Positions 11,160 to 22,007 of a stretch of 64,000 nt of DNA are shown in pieces; positions within the stretch are counted from its first letter, which is position 1, and each line of letters starts with the position of its first letter. The notes under the pieces are model-generated. The model worked only from the letters and a program-made list of their open reading frames with translations. It had not been told where the DNA came from and ran no database searches. The stretch is from contig NC_080571.1 of the NCBI RefSeq assembly GCF_030247185.1, positions 69,726,172 to 69,790,171 of the forward strand. The letters run 5' to 3'. The position numbers and the translations under genes are program-made. The stretch is from Malaya genurostris (taxonomy: Eukaryota; Arthropoda; Insecta; Diptera; Culicidae).

Positions 11160-12109
11160 TACAGACCTTTTCAAAATTATAAGGCCACCCTCGAATTCCA
11201 AGTTTTCGCGTGATTTTGACGGGACCACCCTAACTCCACGATGGCAATCGATGAAGAATGACACAAATACAAGCAAAACATTTTCGTATCGAATATTTGT
11301 TGACAAACAAAACCGAAGCAGCTGAAGTTAGTAATTAGACGGACTAGACAGATTCAACGGTTATTGGCGTGATCTTCGTAAGGAACCACGATATTTCTCA
11401 AAGAGAAATTTTGACAGTGGATCTGTAATGGTTTGGGGTGCGTTCTGTGCAACCGGCAGGCAGGAACTTCAATTTGTATCGCACAAAATGAAAAGTTCCG
11501 ATTACATAAATGTCCTTAAAGCTAGTCTACTGCCAGTAGTTAAAAAAAGATGCAAGTCAAAGTTCATTTCCCAGCAGGATAACGCCAGTATTCATAAAAG
11601 TGCTGAAACATTGAATCCGAGAAAATTGATATTTTGGAGTGGCCAGCTTGCTCACCGGATTTAAATGCAATTGAGAATCTCTGGGATATTATAGTACGAC
11701 AAATTTATGCCGATAATCGTCAATTTTCATCATTACAAGAACTAAAAAGTGCTATTCTTCAGTCTTGGGAAGCTATTGAACTGGCAACACTGCAGAAATC
11801 GGTGCAAAGTATGCCAAATCGTATTTTTCATACAATAAACCGTTCCGGTGGAGCAACGGATCATTAGATGCTTTTTGTTGCTTATTTTAATCATCCGAAC
11901 CACAATAAACTGCAAGTGGCCTTATAATTTTGAAAAGCCATTTTTCCTTAAAAACGTTCTATCACAAAAGTTTTCCAGCGAAATCAATCAACTCTTGGGC
12001 TCACATTAGTGTTTTGCAATATAATTTCATGTTTCATCCACCCTAAAACTGTCCCTTTTTTTAGATCTTGAAATTTATGGGTGGCCTTATAATTTTGAAA
12101 AGGTCTGTA
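11160..12109 (+). mobile_element. Tc1-like DNA transposon, internally deleted, with TIRs and TA duplication
   Basis: TA at 11160-11161 and 12108-12109 flank perfect inverted ends: CAGACCTTTTCAAAATTATAA from 11162 and its complement ending at 12107, continuing through GGCCACCC (29 bases). A second GTGGCCTTATAATTTTGAAAAG lies inside the right end at about 11916-11937, in direct orientation to the outer right end, like the IR/DR arrangement of some Tc1 families. The element is 946 bases; intact Tc1 elements are about 1.3-1.7 kb, so the N-terminal DNA-binding half of the transposase is gone. Confidence 0.9.
11335..11867 (+). pseudogene. Tc1-like transposase, C-terminal DDE region, broken
   Basis: From 11335 the frame reads LDGLDRFNGYW, then SKRNFDSGSVMVWGAF and QQDNASIH; after a shift near 11600-11620 it resumes as ILEWPACSPDLNAIENLWDII and ends at TAG 11867. 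These are the Tc1 catalytic-domain motifs: second Asp in QQDN (codon 11578-11580) and Glu in IENLW (11673-11675). They are 95 bases apart, against 105 for a DD34E spacing, so about 10 bases are lost. The first catalytic Asp, the paired-like DNA-binding domain and the start are missing, and stops lie just upstream of 11335. Dead copy; no expression expected. Confidence 0.88.
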
Positions 12110-12224
12110 CTCAAAGCTAGCTTTCTTTGCTTTAGTTAGGGCCGAACGAGCGATAGCTAGGTAGGACAGCACACAAACCAAAACGATGTGGTGAAGCCGC
12201 ATTATATATTTCTCCAAGTTTACT

Positions 12225-12615
12225 TAGTAAACGGAAAATACCACAAACCTTTGCCTGGTGGATACACATTTGCAAATGTTTTGATGCTTAGTAGCTAATA
12301 AAGTCAACTAGTTTTCTTGGAAACTCCGTTCTGAGTTCCATGAACCAATCTTTATTCAAAAGTACAAAAATAAATCTTTATTCAAGAATTATAATCGTGC
12401 GTCAACAAAACGGACGTTAACGCTATCATCTTTCATTTGTCTTTATTTTAAATCAATTCCAATTACGATATTAAGAAAATTGCAGGATTCGGCGAAATGA
12501 CCCTTCCGGCGACATTACTTTCAGCGAAATGTCATTCGGAGAAATGATTCTCTCGGCGAAATGGCTTTCGGCGAAACGGCTTTCGGCGAAATGGCTTTCA
12601 ATTAAATGACCCTGA
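12225..12615 (+). mobile_element. TTCGGCGAAA-bearing interspersed element, copy A
   Basis: Collinear in reverse orientation with 22008-22755: shared phrases include CAAATGyTTTGATGCTTrGTAGCTAA, TTTTCTTGG, CAACAAAACGG, CTATCATCTTTCATTTGT and CGATATTAAG. The right end (12488-12605) is a degenerate array of (T)TTCGGCGAAATG(G) units, about ten bases each, nine or so units. No coding capacity. The array motif is a known type of dispersed insect microsatellite; the longer element it belongs to is inferred from the two copies. Confidence 0.65.
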
Positions 12616-12689
12616 CCTGATTCCAACGATTTCCTAGGCACGCTCGAAATCTACCATTGGGTATGATTCAACTTCTGTTCTCGGACATG

Positions 12690-12960
12690 ACTGGACCGAT
12701 TTACACAAAGTTATATTCGTATAAAAAATGCTTGGTCTCATAGCCTGCTATTGAATTTCGTCCGCATCCGGTTCCTGAGTAACGAGTTAGAATGTGCAAA
12801 AAAATATTTAAAAAAATAAACTCGATTTCTTCCAAGATCAATGTCATAGAACCCTATCGAGCTTCATCCGGAAATGATTTCTGGTTCCAGAATTACCGGC
12901 TAAAAATTATAAAAATTTCGATTTGAAGAGCATATTTCTCTGAAAAATCGAGCAAAATTC
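12690..12960 (+). repeat. Interspersed repeat (GGTTCCGGA family)
   Basis: Shows GACTGGACCGATTTACACAA, CCGCATCCGGTTCCTGAGTAACG and TTCTGGTTCCAGAATTACCGG phrases, partly in opposing senses. Decayed copy without coding capacity. Confidence 0.5.
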
Positions 12961-13619
12961 TACCAACTAACCTTCAATTAGGTTGGATGAATTAGTTGAC
13001 GTTCAGCTGATGAGTATGCTTCATGAGGTTTGCATTTGATGAATGGCTCTCATATTGAAGATGCCTATGAGGAAACTAGATGCATAACTTTTAGTTCCGA
13101 TGAATATTAATTGATAAAAACATGGCTTTTTGTGTTTCTAGGATCTGTACACAGTGTAAACTCCCAAGAAACTAATTGATCGTTTTGAAAACGGGTTCAA
13201 ATGCAAAATTTATGCTATAAAATGTTTGAAATATTTTTGAAATGTGATCAAATTTGGTCTTGGAGTACAAACGTTATGTTCAAACCTACACTGAAACAAC
13301 ACCGAAAACATTGCTTGTATGACTTTGCTTCGCATCTTGTAGCACGCCGTGAAGCAAAGTTCGTCATTCTCGTACAGTACTAACGAGAATGAACCCTTCA
13401 TTTCATTACATTGCCATGGATTACTTAGTTCATGTGTTTGCTGAGAATGAGAGCACAGGCAATTTACCAAGTAAGAGAACTGGTCTGCTTAGTCGCATAA
13501 ACTCTCACGCATTCAGTTTCCCTCTAGTATAGGTCTCTCATTCAGTTATGTCAAGCAAAGTGTTCACAGCGGGTGTTTTTTTGTTGAGTCGTTCATTTGA
13601 GGATTCACAATACAAGCCC
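12961..13619. other. No recognised feature
   Basis: Between two repeat blocks. Contains small local hairpins (CTTTGCTTCGC...GTGAAGCAAAG at about 13323-13360; ATTCTCGT...ACGAGAAT at about 13368-13389) but no recognisable gene. Confidence 0.35.
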
Positions 13620-14610
13620 TGCGGCTGAATCAATTTTCACAAAAGTAAACTCCAATGAAAGTTTTACGGTTTCATAGACTGCTATTAACATTTGTTTGGA
13701 TACGACTTCCGGTTCCAAAACAACAGGGTAAAGTGTGTTTGAAATCTGTAGTTGTTGTTGTTATTGATGTTGTTGTGAAAACCGACTTTTGAACCGTGTT
13801 TCGTATACCATTCGACTCAGTTTGTTGAGTACACAAAATGTCTGAATGTATACATGTGTGTATTTAACGTTTTTTTGCACTCACTTTTCACGGAGATGGT
13901 AGAACCGATTTTCACAAACGTAGATTCATATATAAGGTTTTGAGATACCCTACAAAATTCCTCAATTTTGTTTCGATAGGACTTCCGATGAGTTATAGAG
14001 TAAAATGTGTAAAAAATGGAAATATGCGACTACTTTCTCCCAGAGATCACAAACTAAGATTCAAATGAATGGTCTTATGGTCCTTTATTAAACCTTTGAA
14101 TTTCACCTGAATCCGATTTTCGGTTCCGGAGTTATAGTTTGACAATCTAAAATTACTTAGTCATTTTTTCCAAAGATGGCGTGACCGATTTTTACAAACT
14201 TAGATTAAAATGAATATTCTTATGGTTCAATATGAAACTTCTGAATTCCATCAAACTACTTCATTCGATAGTCATTATCAGTAGACGGCCAAACAAACTG
14301 ATTTCGGTTATCCTGGTTCCCGATTCCGGAGGCATAGATCTCACTCACTTTTCTCAGCGATGGTTTGACCGATTTTCACAAACTTATAATCAAAGGTCCT
14401 GTGGTCCCATACGGAATCCCTGAATTTCATCCGGATCCAATGTTCGGTTCCGGAATTAGAGGGTGAAGTGTGTTAAAAATATTATACTATCACTTAAAGA
14501 GGCGAAACAGAAAACGTGAAAAAATTCTAAATCGGCCTCAAAACTACAATCAGTAAACGGTCAACTGAACCGATTCCGGTTACTCTTTGAAGAATCGAAA
14601 AAAATATTAT
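13620..14610 (+). repeat. Interspersed repeat block with about 140-180 bp periodicity
   Basis: The phrase (ACCGATTTT)CACAAAC recurs near 13909, 14048, 14190 and 14370. Each is followed by AGATTCAAATGAA..TCTTATGGTCC, GAATTTCATCCGGATCC and GGTTCCGG(A/C). This is a short tandem of diverged units, the clearest example in the window of the internal structure of this repeat. No coding capacity. Confidence 0.65.
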
Positions 14611-14623
14611 AATACCACAGTAG

Positions 14624-15813
14624 GGGAGACCGGGGCTAGTTGGCAGAGTAGTTTTTCTGAAAAGGCTATTATGCGCAGTGGCGACATCTATAATGATTTT
14701 GATGGAGCATTAGGTCACCCACGTACCGACGTAATTTTAGGTGTTTTTGTGTTGTCGTTTGTGCAGGAGCACGTTTTTTTCTTTTTTCGGCACTGGTGAG
14801 TAAATTTCTGTTTTTGTAAAGTAAGGTGGATCAATTTATATTTAATTTCCAAAAACATGGTACCATTGGAAAGGGTATTAAAAATTTTTCAAAATGCATA
14901 ATGGTTTTCAGTATAACGTTACTTTTATTTTTGTAATTCGTGATTGTTCTCGAAAACTTTCATTGGGGCAGGTTGACCGAGTTTTGTGCGCGGTTGGTTG
15001 ACCGAGTTGTAATTTTAGCTTAGAGTAAAGTGCACTTATATATTCGTGAAATGTTATCCTTTTTTGTACGGAATTGATGATGATTATTAGACAAAATATA
15101 CATGAGAAATAAGTAATGGAAAAAATTAAAATCATTGACAAATAAAAATAAGAGATTGCCATCATTAAAAGTTGGAAATTGTCGATAGAAAATATGATTC
15201 CAATTTTCTATGAATCAAATGCCATCAAAACTTTTAGCATTTAAAGCTCCTGACAGTATTTCTCGCAGATTGATCAAACCCCGAACAAAACTCGTCCATC
15301 AGTATTGAATCTGCTGAAAGCCACCCTGAAAATTACAAAGAGGTCCCAAGGCTGATTCGGAGGAGCGTCAAGATCGTGAATCCCGAGTTAATCCAAAATT
15401 TTAACAATTCTCTAATAAACGTGGCCTTGGAAGAGTATAAACTAAAACCAAGCATAAGCGCAAACGCTGTTGGAGGAAAAGGTAGAAGGGTTCACTAATG
15501 CTGCCGAAACTAATTCCAAAATAGTTAAAAAAGGACTAAAAAACCGAGAAGGAGAGTTTTTTCACGCACTTACATAATGTAAAAGATGCATACAGACTTT
15601 TTAGCCCAATGAAAACCGTTTATTGATGCAACTAATATGTTTCACATATTTTTAAAACTCGGCCAACCTACCCCGGCTCTGGGGTTGGTCGGCCGATTTT
15701 TGTTCTCCGCATTTGATATCTTCATGACAGAGCAATGCGTTTATCAAAATGTCTAACCAGAAAGAGTACAGAAATTCCGAAAGCGAAACTCTGCCAACTA
15801 GCCCCGGTCTCCC
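14624..15813. mobile_element. DNA element with 26-bp perfect TIRs (GGGAGACCGGGG family)
   Basis: Left end 14624-14649 reads GGGAGACCGGGGCTAGTTGG followed by CAGAGT; right end 15788-15813 is its exact complement. A second inner pair is present: GGGGCAGGTTGACCGAGTTTT at about 14964 against AAAACTCGGCCAACCTACCCC at about 15655, each next to a GGTTGGT-CGACCGA-like echo. The interior, about 1.1 kb, has only short open stretches. Possibly non-autonomous; the right flank TTAA is suggestive of a TTAA-targeting family but the left flank does not match. Confidence 0.75.
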
Positions 15814-15815
15814 TT

Positions 15816-18800
15816 AATATATATGATAGTATGTTGGATATTATAAAGACATCATAACACTACTAGGTGGATTAAAACAAGTTTTTATTTATGACTTTTG
15901 ATCAGTCACTGATTTTATGTTTTTTAACATGATGATGTGATTTATTGGTTTTTTAGCGATGTCAAGGGTCATTTAAGTGCTCGTGCTCATTATGTGAGAA
16001 AGCTGTCGTAGACAGAAGTTGACAAACATTTTATTTTCGCCGGTTCGGATAGTAAATGGTAAACGACATCTACCTTTACTGTCTGACATATCAGAGAATC
16101 GGATGATTTGCATCGATGAGATGCCTCTTGCAATCTCTAGTTAGTTTGATTTCTTTATAACCCGAAAAAAAATTATTACTACGTTATTGATCAATATCGG
16201 AGGGTTCTGAAGATATAATCGTACAAATGACTTAAGCAACAAACTGCCTTTTTTCTATTCGTCTAGATTCCTTGGATATGACTGAATCAATTTCGACAAC
16301 CTTGGGCTTGTTAGAAAGCTACTATTAGATCATTGATCACGGTTGGAAGACAAATGGTGCTTACTCCCAGATCAGGAGATGTAATCGGGTAGGGGTCATA
16401 ACCGACAAAACTGATTTGCTCTTATCGTTATGGAAACTCATTCCAAATCAATAAATTACTCATCACATTACTCCAAATAAAACAACGGTTGAGTTCAAGA
16501 ACGTGAAAGGAATTGCAGGCAAGCAAGAAAATAATTTCAATGATTTTTTTTTCAAATAGTTTGATGATTAGGCCCAGAGCTTAAAATTGTCACGCATTTT
16601 CAATGAAAGAGTAATTATGAAACCTTTTACTATCATTTTCGATTCTCAAAGCTGCGGTTGAACACCGACACTGCATACTATGGGATTTTCATTGAAAACC
16701 GCAAATGACTGAAAGGGCAAATGAAAAAAAGAACACAATTTTGAAACTACTTTTGAGTGGACATGGATTTCGTTCACATAGTTTGCCAGCGATGGTGAGA
16801 GTGACATTAATTTCTCGTCATTTTCGTCTATTTTGAGTCAAGGAAAATGACTTTTATTAGCTCTGCTTAGGCCGTTTGTTTTCATAACAGTGCAACTTAT
16901 AGCGTATTTTATAGGAAAATGTCATAAACCAATTGAGAACTCGGAAATGTTTATAATATATGAAAGTCAATTTCGGTCTATACTAATTTGGACGGGCCAG
17001 CAAGTATATTGATAGTTTCACTTCAACTCATAATCGAACGCCTACATTTTAATTATTCATACATACGAGCCCGTTCTTACATCCACAGAATTATTTCCAA
17101 AGTGCAGAAATAAATAATTCCTGTTAAAATATCTTTCCCCTTCTCTATTTTTACAACCCGTTCACGACTCCAGGTAAACCTTTTTGCTAGTGAAGACTAA
17201 GACTTTTATTCAGTAGAATATAAAATACGTTAAAAATGAATGCGAACGTAGTTGAAAATTTCGTCTTATAAAAGATCTCGAATAAGTGAATTACTATAAT
17301 ACTATATCTAAACAAGTACATGGGAAATCAAAATATAGAAAAAATGAAACAAAAAACAAAAAATGAAAACCACAAATTTAAAATTAAAATGCAGAACAAC
17401 GGGCACGGAATGCAGTCGCTACTGATAGGGTTAATTAGCACTTATGTTAATGCCATTTCTTAGTATCGAAACAAATTATTACATTATTAATGCAGACTGG
17501 ACTCGGAAACGCGCCAAACGCATCTTTTGTCTGGCGCAGTCAGGTGGCAAACAATTAGTTCGATAATGGAATTCCTCAGCCTCAGGTGAACCAAACCAGA
17601 CAGGCGTAAACAAGTTTCTTTTTTAGCGACGGAAAGTCTAACGACTTCTACTGACTGCGTTGGAAGTTGCTGTTGAGACTTTGTAGCGAAAGATTAGCAT
17701 TTTTACCAATACTTTTGCCGCAGTAGACGGGCGATGCTTTTAAAGAATTCTTCATTCAGAAATTTAGCTGCAATTTTCCCTCGAATAAAAGCGGGAGAAA
17801 CTTTAATAATGGCTGGTTTTGTTTTGAGCTAAAGCTAACAATAATTTCACCTTTATGAATCTGGACAATACCTCAGTGGTTTGAAGAAGATTGTCCGAAC
17901 CATGACATTCTTAGGAGTGGCCTTCCAACGGACAACGAATTTCATTTACGCACCCCTTCATTCTTATGTTTCGACAACCACCCACCACCACCACCATAAA
18001 ACGAAAAACCGCCATTGCTCATATCTTGACAACATGCAACATAGAAGCTCTGAATGCGTGCTTTCGCATTCGAGCGTGAGTGGTCTTAATTGAAATTTTC
18101 AATCAATGATCAATTAAAACAAATTGCTGTCGCATAAAATTTGCATACATTTGGCTGACTTTCCGTCGTCGTTTCGCGCGGGATTTGTTTGTCTTTGATC
18201 CGGAACGCGCTTTGGTTTGTCGTTCAACGAGGGAAAAAGGAAAAAGAGTGCGACAACGCCGAATCCGAAACCGCCCGTTTGACGACCTGTGTTTTGGTTC
18301 TAATGGATCGGGCGGCGGCGAAGCTTGTTCTTTGACTTCGAGAGCGGTGAATATAAATGTAGTTTGAATAATTTGGCTGAAAGCTCGAAACCGAACACAG
18401 TCAGCCAGGGTCGCTACTGAACGCAGCATGGCAGGCTTCAAAGGGTACCGAAAAAGAGGTGTAATGTTTTAAGTGAAATTTTACTTCACAATAAAAATAA
18501 TAATTATGGTCCTCCGCGAAACTTTCCAGCGTTCCAATCCGACGATGTCACCGAACGAGCGGTGACGGGTGTGTAACGATGTTTAAACGGAGTTTGATAA
18601 CATGCAGACGAGAGGCGAAATGAGGTGAGGAATCAATCATTTGGGACTGTTAACTGTGTCGTTTCACCCGGCGGTGTTCGGAAACTGGTCACGCAACCTG
18701 TACCGCCGAGATGGTGAACGATGGCCCTTGGGTATGGATGACGACTGCACCGGTGGGGGACGAAATCTCGCCGGACGATAAATGATGGCAATCAAACCAT

Positions 18801-19658
18801 TAAATGCGACTGTTTATCTGATAATCTAGGAGAATTTTATGGTTTTAATTGCTCGTAATAGTGATTTATGCGGGAAGTACTCAAAGGGTTCACTTATTCT
18901 GTTTGTTTAACGAATCGGTTTATTGGCACGGATCACACACATTTCCTGATCCACCTACAATCGTCCGATGCCTATGCTGTTACTATGCGCCTTCATAAGA
19001 TAGTTTATGTTCTACTCCCCATAATGGAATAGCATTAAAAGGTAGCAGCGTGCAAATTTCTTCATTTATCATAAACGAGTGAGATTAGATTCCTGTTTTC
19101 CTACAGCTGCTATCGCATTCAATGCTTTTTCTCTACGTAACTACACTTCATGCTTTTCTGAATTGTTGTTGTTATCATAAAGTACTTGCACTTGTCAGCT
19201 AATTAATTTCTGCATCACACCTTTGCCATTACATTTTTTTTATTGAACCCGCGTAGTGAGGATGATTTATGCCAACACGTGTGCGTGTTCGATATACGCG
19301 TTATCAGAAACAAATATCTCTTGTTACTTCCAACTTATATTAGAAAATATTTAATGAAATAAGAACTATTCCTTCAGAAACTTACTCTAGATATTCGAAC
19401 AAGAATTTATATGTCGTGTTGTTTTCTTACCCTGTTAAGTTCTAACACACAACTTTTCCTGATGTCTTGATCAAATTCCATGGACGTCGGTCCACACGAG
19501 AAGTTTCGAGAAATGCTAACACTTGAATCATTACGTTAAATCTGAAACAGAATCATATACATGGCTGGCCTTTAAATAGTGAAAGCATTTGTTTCTGAAC
19601 AAATCATTTTCATTTCGATTATAATTTATTTTTGTTCAAGGAGATATGGCCATCTTTG
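15816..19658. other. Mostly unique sequence; GC-richer block at 18100-18800
   Basis: No transposon motif recognised. 16300-17900 is AT-rich. The block 18100-18800 has higher GC, many CG dinucleotides (GGCGGCGG near 18311) and a TATAAAT at about 18352. An ATG at 18428 with good context opens only 14 codons before a stop. This could be a promoter or 5' exon, or an enhancer; nothing proves it. Confidence 0.35.
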
Positions 19659-19666
19659 GTCTTGAG

Positions 19667-21188
19667 CAGTGTTGGGAAAATCATGATCAGAAAAAGTTCA
19701 TTCCACTATCACTCATGAAAAAATCACTTCTAGAGATTTTCTAAAAGCTGCCCTTACACGAGACAATATTATTGTCAATACAGGGAGTATTGACAATACT
19801 TTTGATCGTGTAATGGAAACTTCATCGGATTGACGAAAATATTGTCAAAAAATCAAAACTGCTCATCAATCCGACAATACTTTCTCTCCAGAGAGGAAGC
19901 TGTCGAATATGTGCAATGAACTCATCTCTCAATATTTCAATGTTCATTTGCAATATTTGAAGCTCCAAACGCTTGATTTTCTCGAAAAATGCGGACTCAA
20001 GTTACCAAGTCAATTGGATTGACGGTATTGACAATACTTTGGATTGACAATAATATTGTCACGTGTAAGGGCTGCTAAAAACATCTCAGTGACTGAAAAA
20101 ATCACTTCTAATATTTTTATACACGATACAAGCATCCACAAAACTCTGAAACTCGTAGTTTACAAGTGATTTTTTGTGTCAGCGAGAAAAAAATATCTCT
20201 AAAGAGATAACAGAAAGTGAGACGAATCTCCGATGATACGTCGATGCTCAATTTCCACTACGTTTCAGATCGACACCGAAGCGTTTCGTGCAAGATTTTA
20301 TAAATATTTTTATCAATACTACACAATCTCTACTGAACAAATTCGCAACAGAGAAATAATGACAGCAATATTTTCGATGCAAGTAGGATGATTAATATGA
20401 ACAAACATATTTTTGCCAATTTTAAAATAGTGATATAGCGACCAAAGGTTTTTCTAATTCCAGCAAGTTTAGTATACTGCACTGTTCAGATTAAACACAA
20501 TAGAATGTTATTTAGCAAAAAAATGATTCATAGAAGTAAATGGAGCGCAGCATTGTCAGCAAGTCTAGACCACACAGTAGGCGCAGTGTTCGAATTTCGC
20601 GTTTAAATTAGCATACCGATGGTCTGCGCTCCTGTTACTTCTGCGTACGTTATTCAAGCTAAATGGCATGGCTAATATGTTTTAATCAGCTGCATAACAT
20701 GATTTGTAATTGTTTTTATTATCACTACAACTATTATTAATCACAGCACTTGCTGCTTTTATTGATGATGTAATGCCGAATAAATTTCGAATACATCACC
20801 AATATTGATCCACTTATCAACGACCCTACGAACACTAAACACTTTTAGAAAGGTTCAGTTTTTGTTCATCGGCGAATTTATTCATCATGTATTCTGCAAA
20901 TGCTAGAGGCTATGAAAATTTGTTTCCCAAAAATCTTCTGTTCGACAATCATATCAGATATATTTAATGTGCGAACTTGAATATCATCGAGCAAAATGTT
21001 CGATAGTGAACTTTCCACAACTGATTTTTTGCTATGCGAAATCAATTTCAGTGAAAATCGCGTTGTCAAAAAAATCAGTACTGAACTTTTCTGCAGTGAG
21101 ATTTCTTATCGATGATTATTTAGCCTAAAAATCACTTGTGAACAATTTCAGTCGCAATTTTCGAAATTTTGATTTTTTCCCAACAATG
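19667..21188. mobile_element. hAT-like element, decayed, with nested MITE
   Basis: Left end CAGTGTTGGGAAAATCA at 19667 and right end ATTTTTTCCCAACAATG ending 21188 are an inverted pair with the CA(G/T)TGTTGGG form common in insect hAT elements. Flanking 8-mers GTCTTGAG (19659-19666) and GCCTCGAG (21189-21196) agree at six of eight positions, as expected of an old 8-bp hAT target duplication. No transposase motif is visible, so it is non-autonomous or gutted. Confidence 0.6.
19747..20075. mobile_element. 329-bp MITE nested in the hAT-like element
   Basis: Begins GCTGCCCTTACACGAGACAA and ends with TTGTCACGTGTAAGGGCTGC; inverted ends continue through TATTATTGTCAAT with one or two mismatches. 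TAAAA occurs directly on both sides (19742-19746, 20076-20080), a likely target duplication. The interior repeats ATTGACAATA phrases. No coding capacity. Confidence 0.8.
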
Positions 21189-21196
21189 GCCTCGAG

Positions 21197-21914
21197 TACA
21201 AAATGTGCCCTTTCTCGACGTTTTTTATCGTTTTAGTCAATGTATCGGTCGATATGGCGGTGATTCCGCGTCGTATGTTGTCTTTGAGTTGAGTTATCGG
21301 CGTATACCTTGGATTTCAAATAGGCTGGTGGCGTAAAAAAAGGCTGGTGGCGTCAATTCGGGTGATCAGTCAAAACCACCGTTTTTTATATGACTCGTCC
21401 GGGGAACAATGGTCGTAACAAATCGATTGTATGGCATGTTACACCGTCCTGTTGAAACCAGTAACCATTCAAACCATTTCCACGAACAATGGGCATCACA
21501 AATTTTTTTATCATGGCTCGATAACGATCGCCATTAACAGTTTTCGTTGATCCATCATCGTTTGGAAAAAAAATCGGGATCTATCGCTATATCTGCCAAA
21601 ACACCACACCTATGTTAGCTGTATCTTTTTGGTCGTATAGATGCTGTTCTTCAATTAATTGAAGGTTTTCATTGGCATAGAACCGACAATTTTGTTTATA
21701 GACGCATCCATTTGACGTGTAATGTGCCTACGCTTGGTTTTCACAATTGAGAAGTTATTTGATGGTTTTAGTGATGGTTCTTTTGGTGTGTAATGTTCCA
21801 TGATCAAATTGTTTTGGAATGACGCTTCCAGCGTGGTATGTCATTAGTCAATCTGGCAATCCTATCAAAAATTATTGGGCTGCCCTATGCTTCCACTTTA
21901 AATGGCCCACCCTG
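21197..21914 (-). mobile_element. Tc1/mariner-superfamily element, 5' end retained
   Basis: On the minus strand it starts CAGGGTGGGCCATTTAAAG at 21914, a recognisable terminal repeat of insect elements of this group, and contains the transposase remnant described separately. It stops abruptly near 21197 beside the hAT-like element, so the 3' terminal repeat is missing. Confidence 0.65.
21205..21562 (-). pseudogene. Tc1/mariner-superfamily transposase, catalytic fragment
   Basis: The minus strand reads DDGSTKTVNGDRYRAM, then GYWFQQDGVTCHT, LLRPLFPGRVI followed by a stop, and a C-terminal TQLKDNIRRGI and KTIKNVEK. The Asp in QQDG (codon at 21448-21446) is the second residue of the catalytic triad. 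The following WPPRSPDL...LDFFLWG block that should carry the third residue is deleted after GRVI. Several stops are present. It probably belongs to the same family as 940-1140. Dead. Confidence 0.75.
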
Positions 21915-22007
21915 TAATTCGGAAAGTCTACTGATACTATTTATAGGGAGTTGAATGATTCAGTTCTGCGAAAAGTGAAATTATCTCAAGCAAAGGGTCC
22001 GGGTCAT

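Larger units (their letters stand above)
11037..12202 (-). pseudogene. Candidate small secreted-peptide gene split by a Tc1 element
   Basis: On the minus strand an ATG at 12202-12200 starts a frame beginning MRLHHIVLVCVLSYLAIARS: short basic N-end, 12-residue hydrophobic core and a plausible cleavage site, a good signal peptide. The frame runs into the Tc1-like element at the TA at 12108-12109, 31 codons from the start. Beyond the element (11159 downwards) the same phase is open for about 40 codons to a TGA near 11039. This second part is GC-rich and contains three cysteines. Read across the empty site, a TAG lies exactly at the insertion point, so either the gene was already broken, an intron edge lies there, or the agreement is chance. 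No family recognised. Confidence 0.28.

Noticed and set aside
13323..13389. Two adjacent hairpins as a possible RNA gene
   Set aside because: Stems are only 8-11 bases and no related copy or conserved loop was seen.
18103..18441. 112-codon minus-strand and 60-codon plus-strand frames
   Set aside because: Overlap each other in a CG-rich block where stops are rare; no domain.
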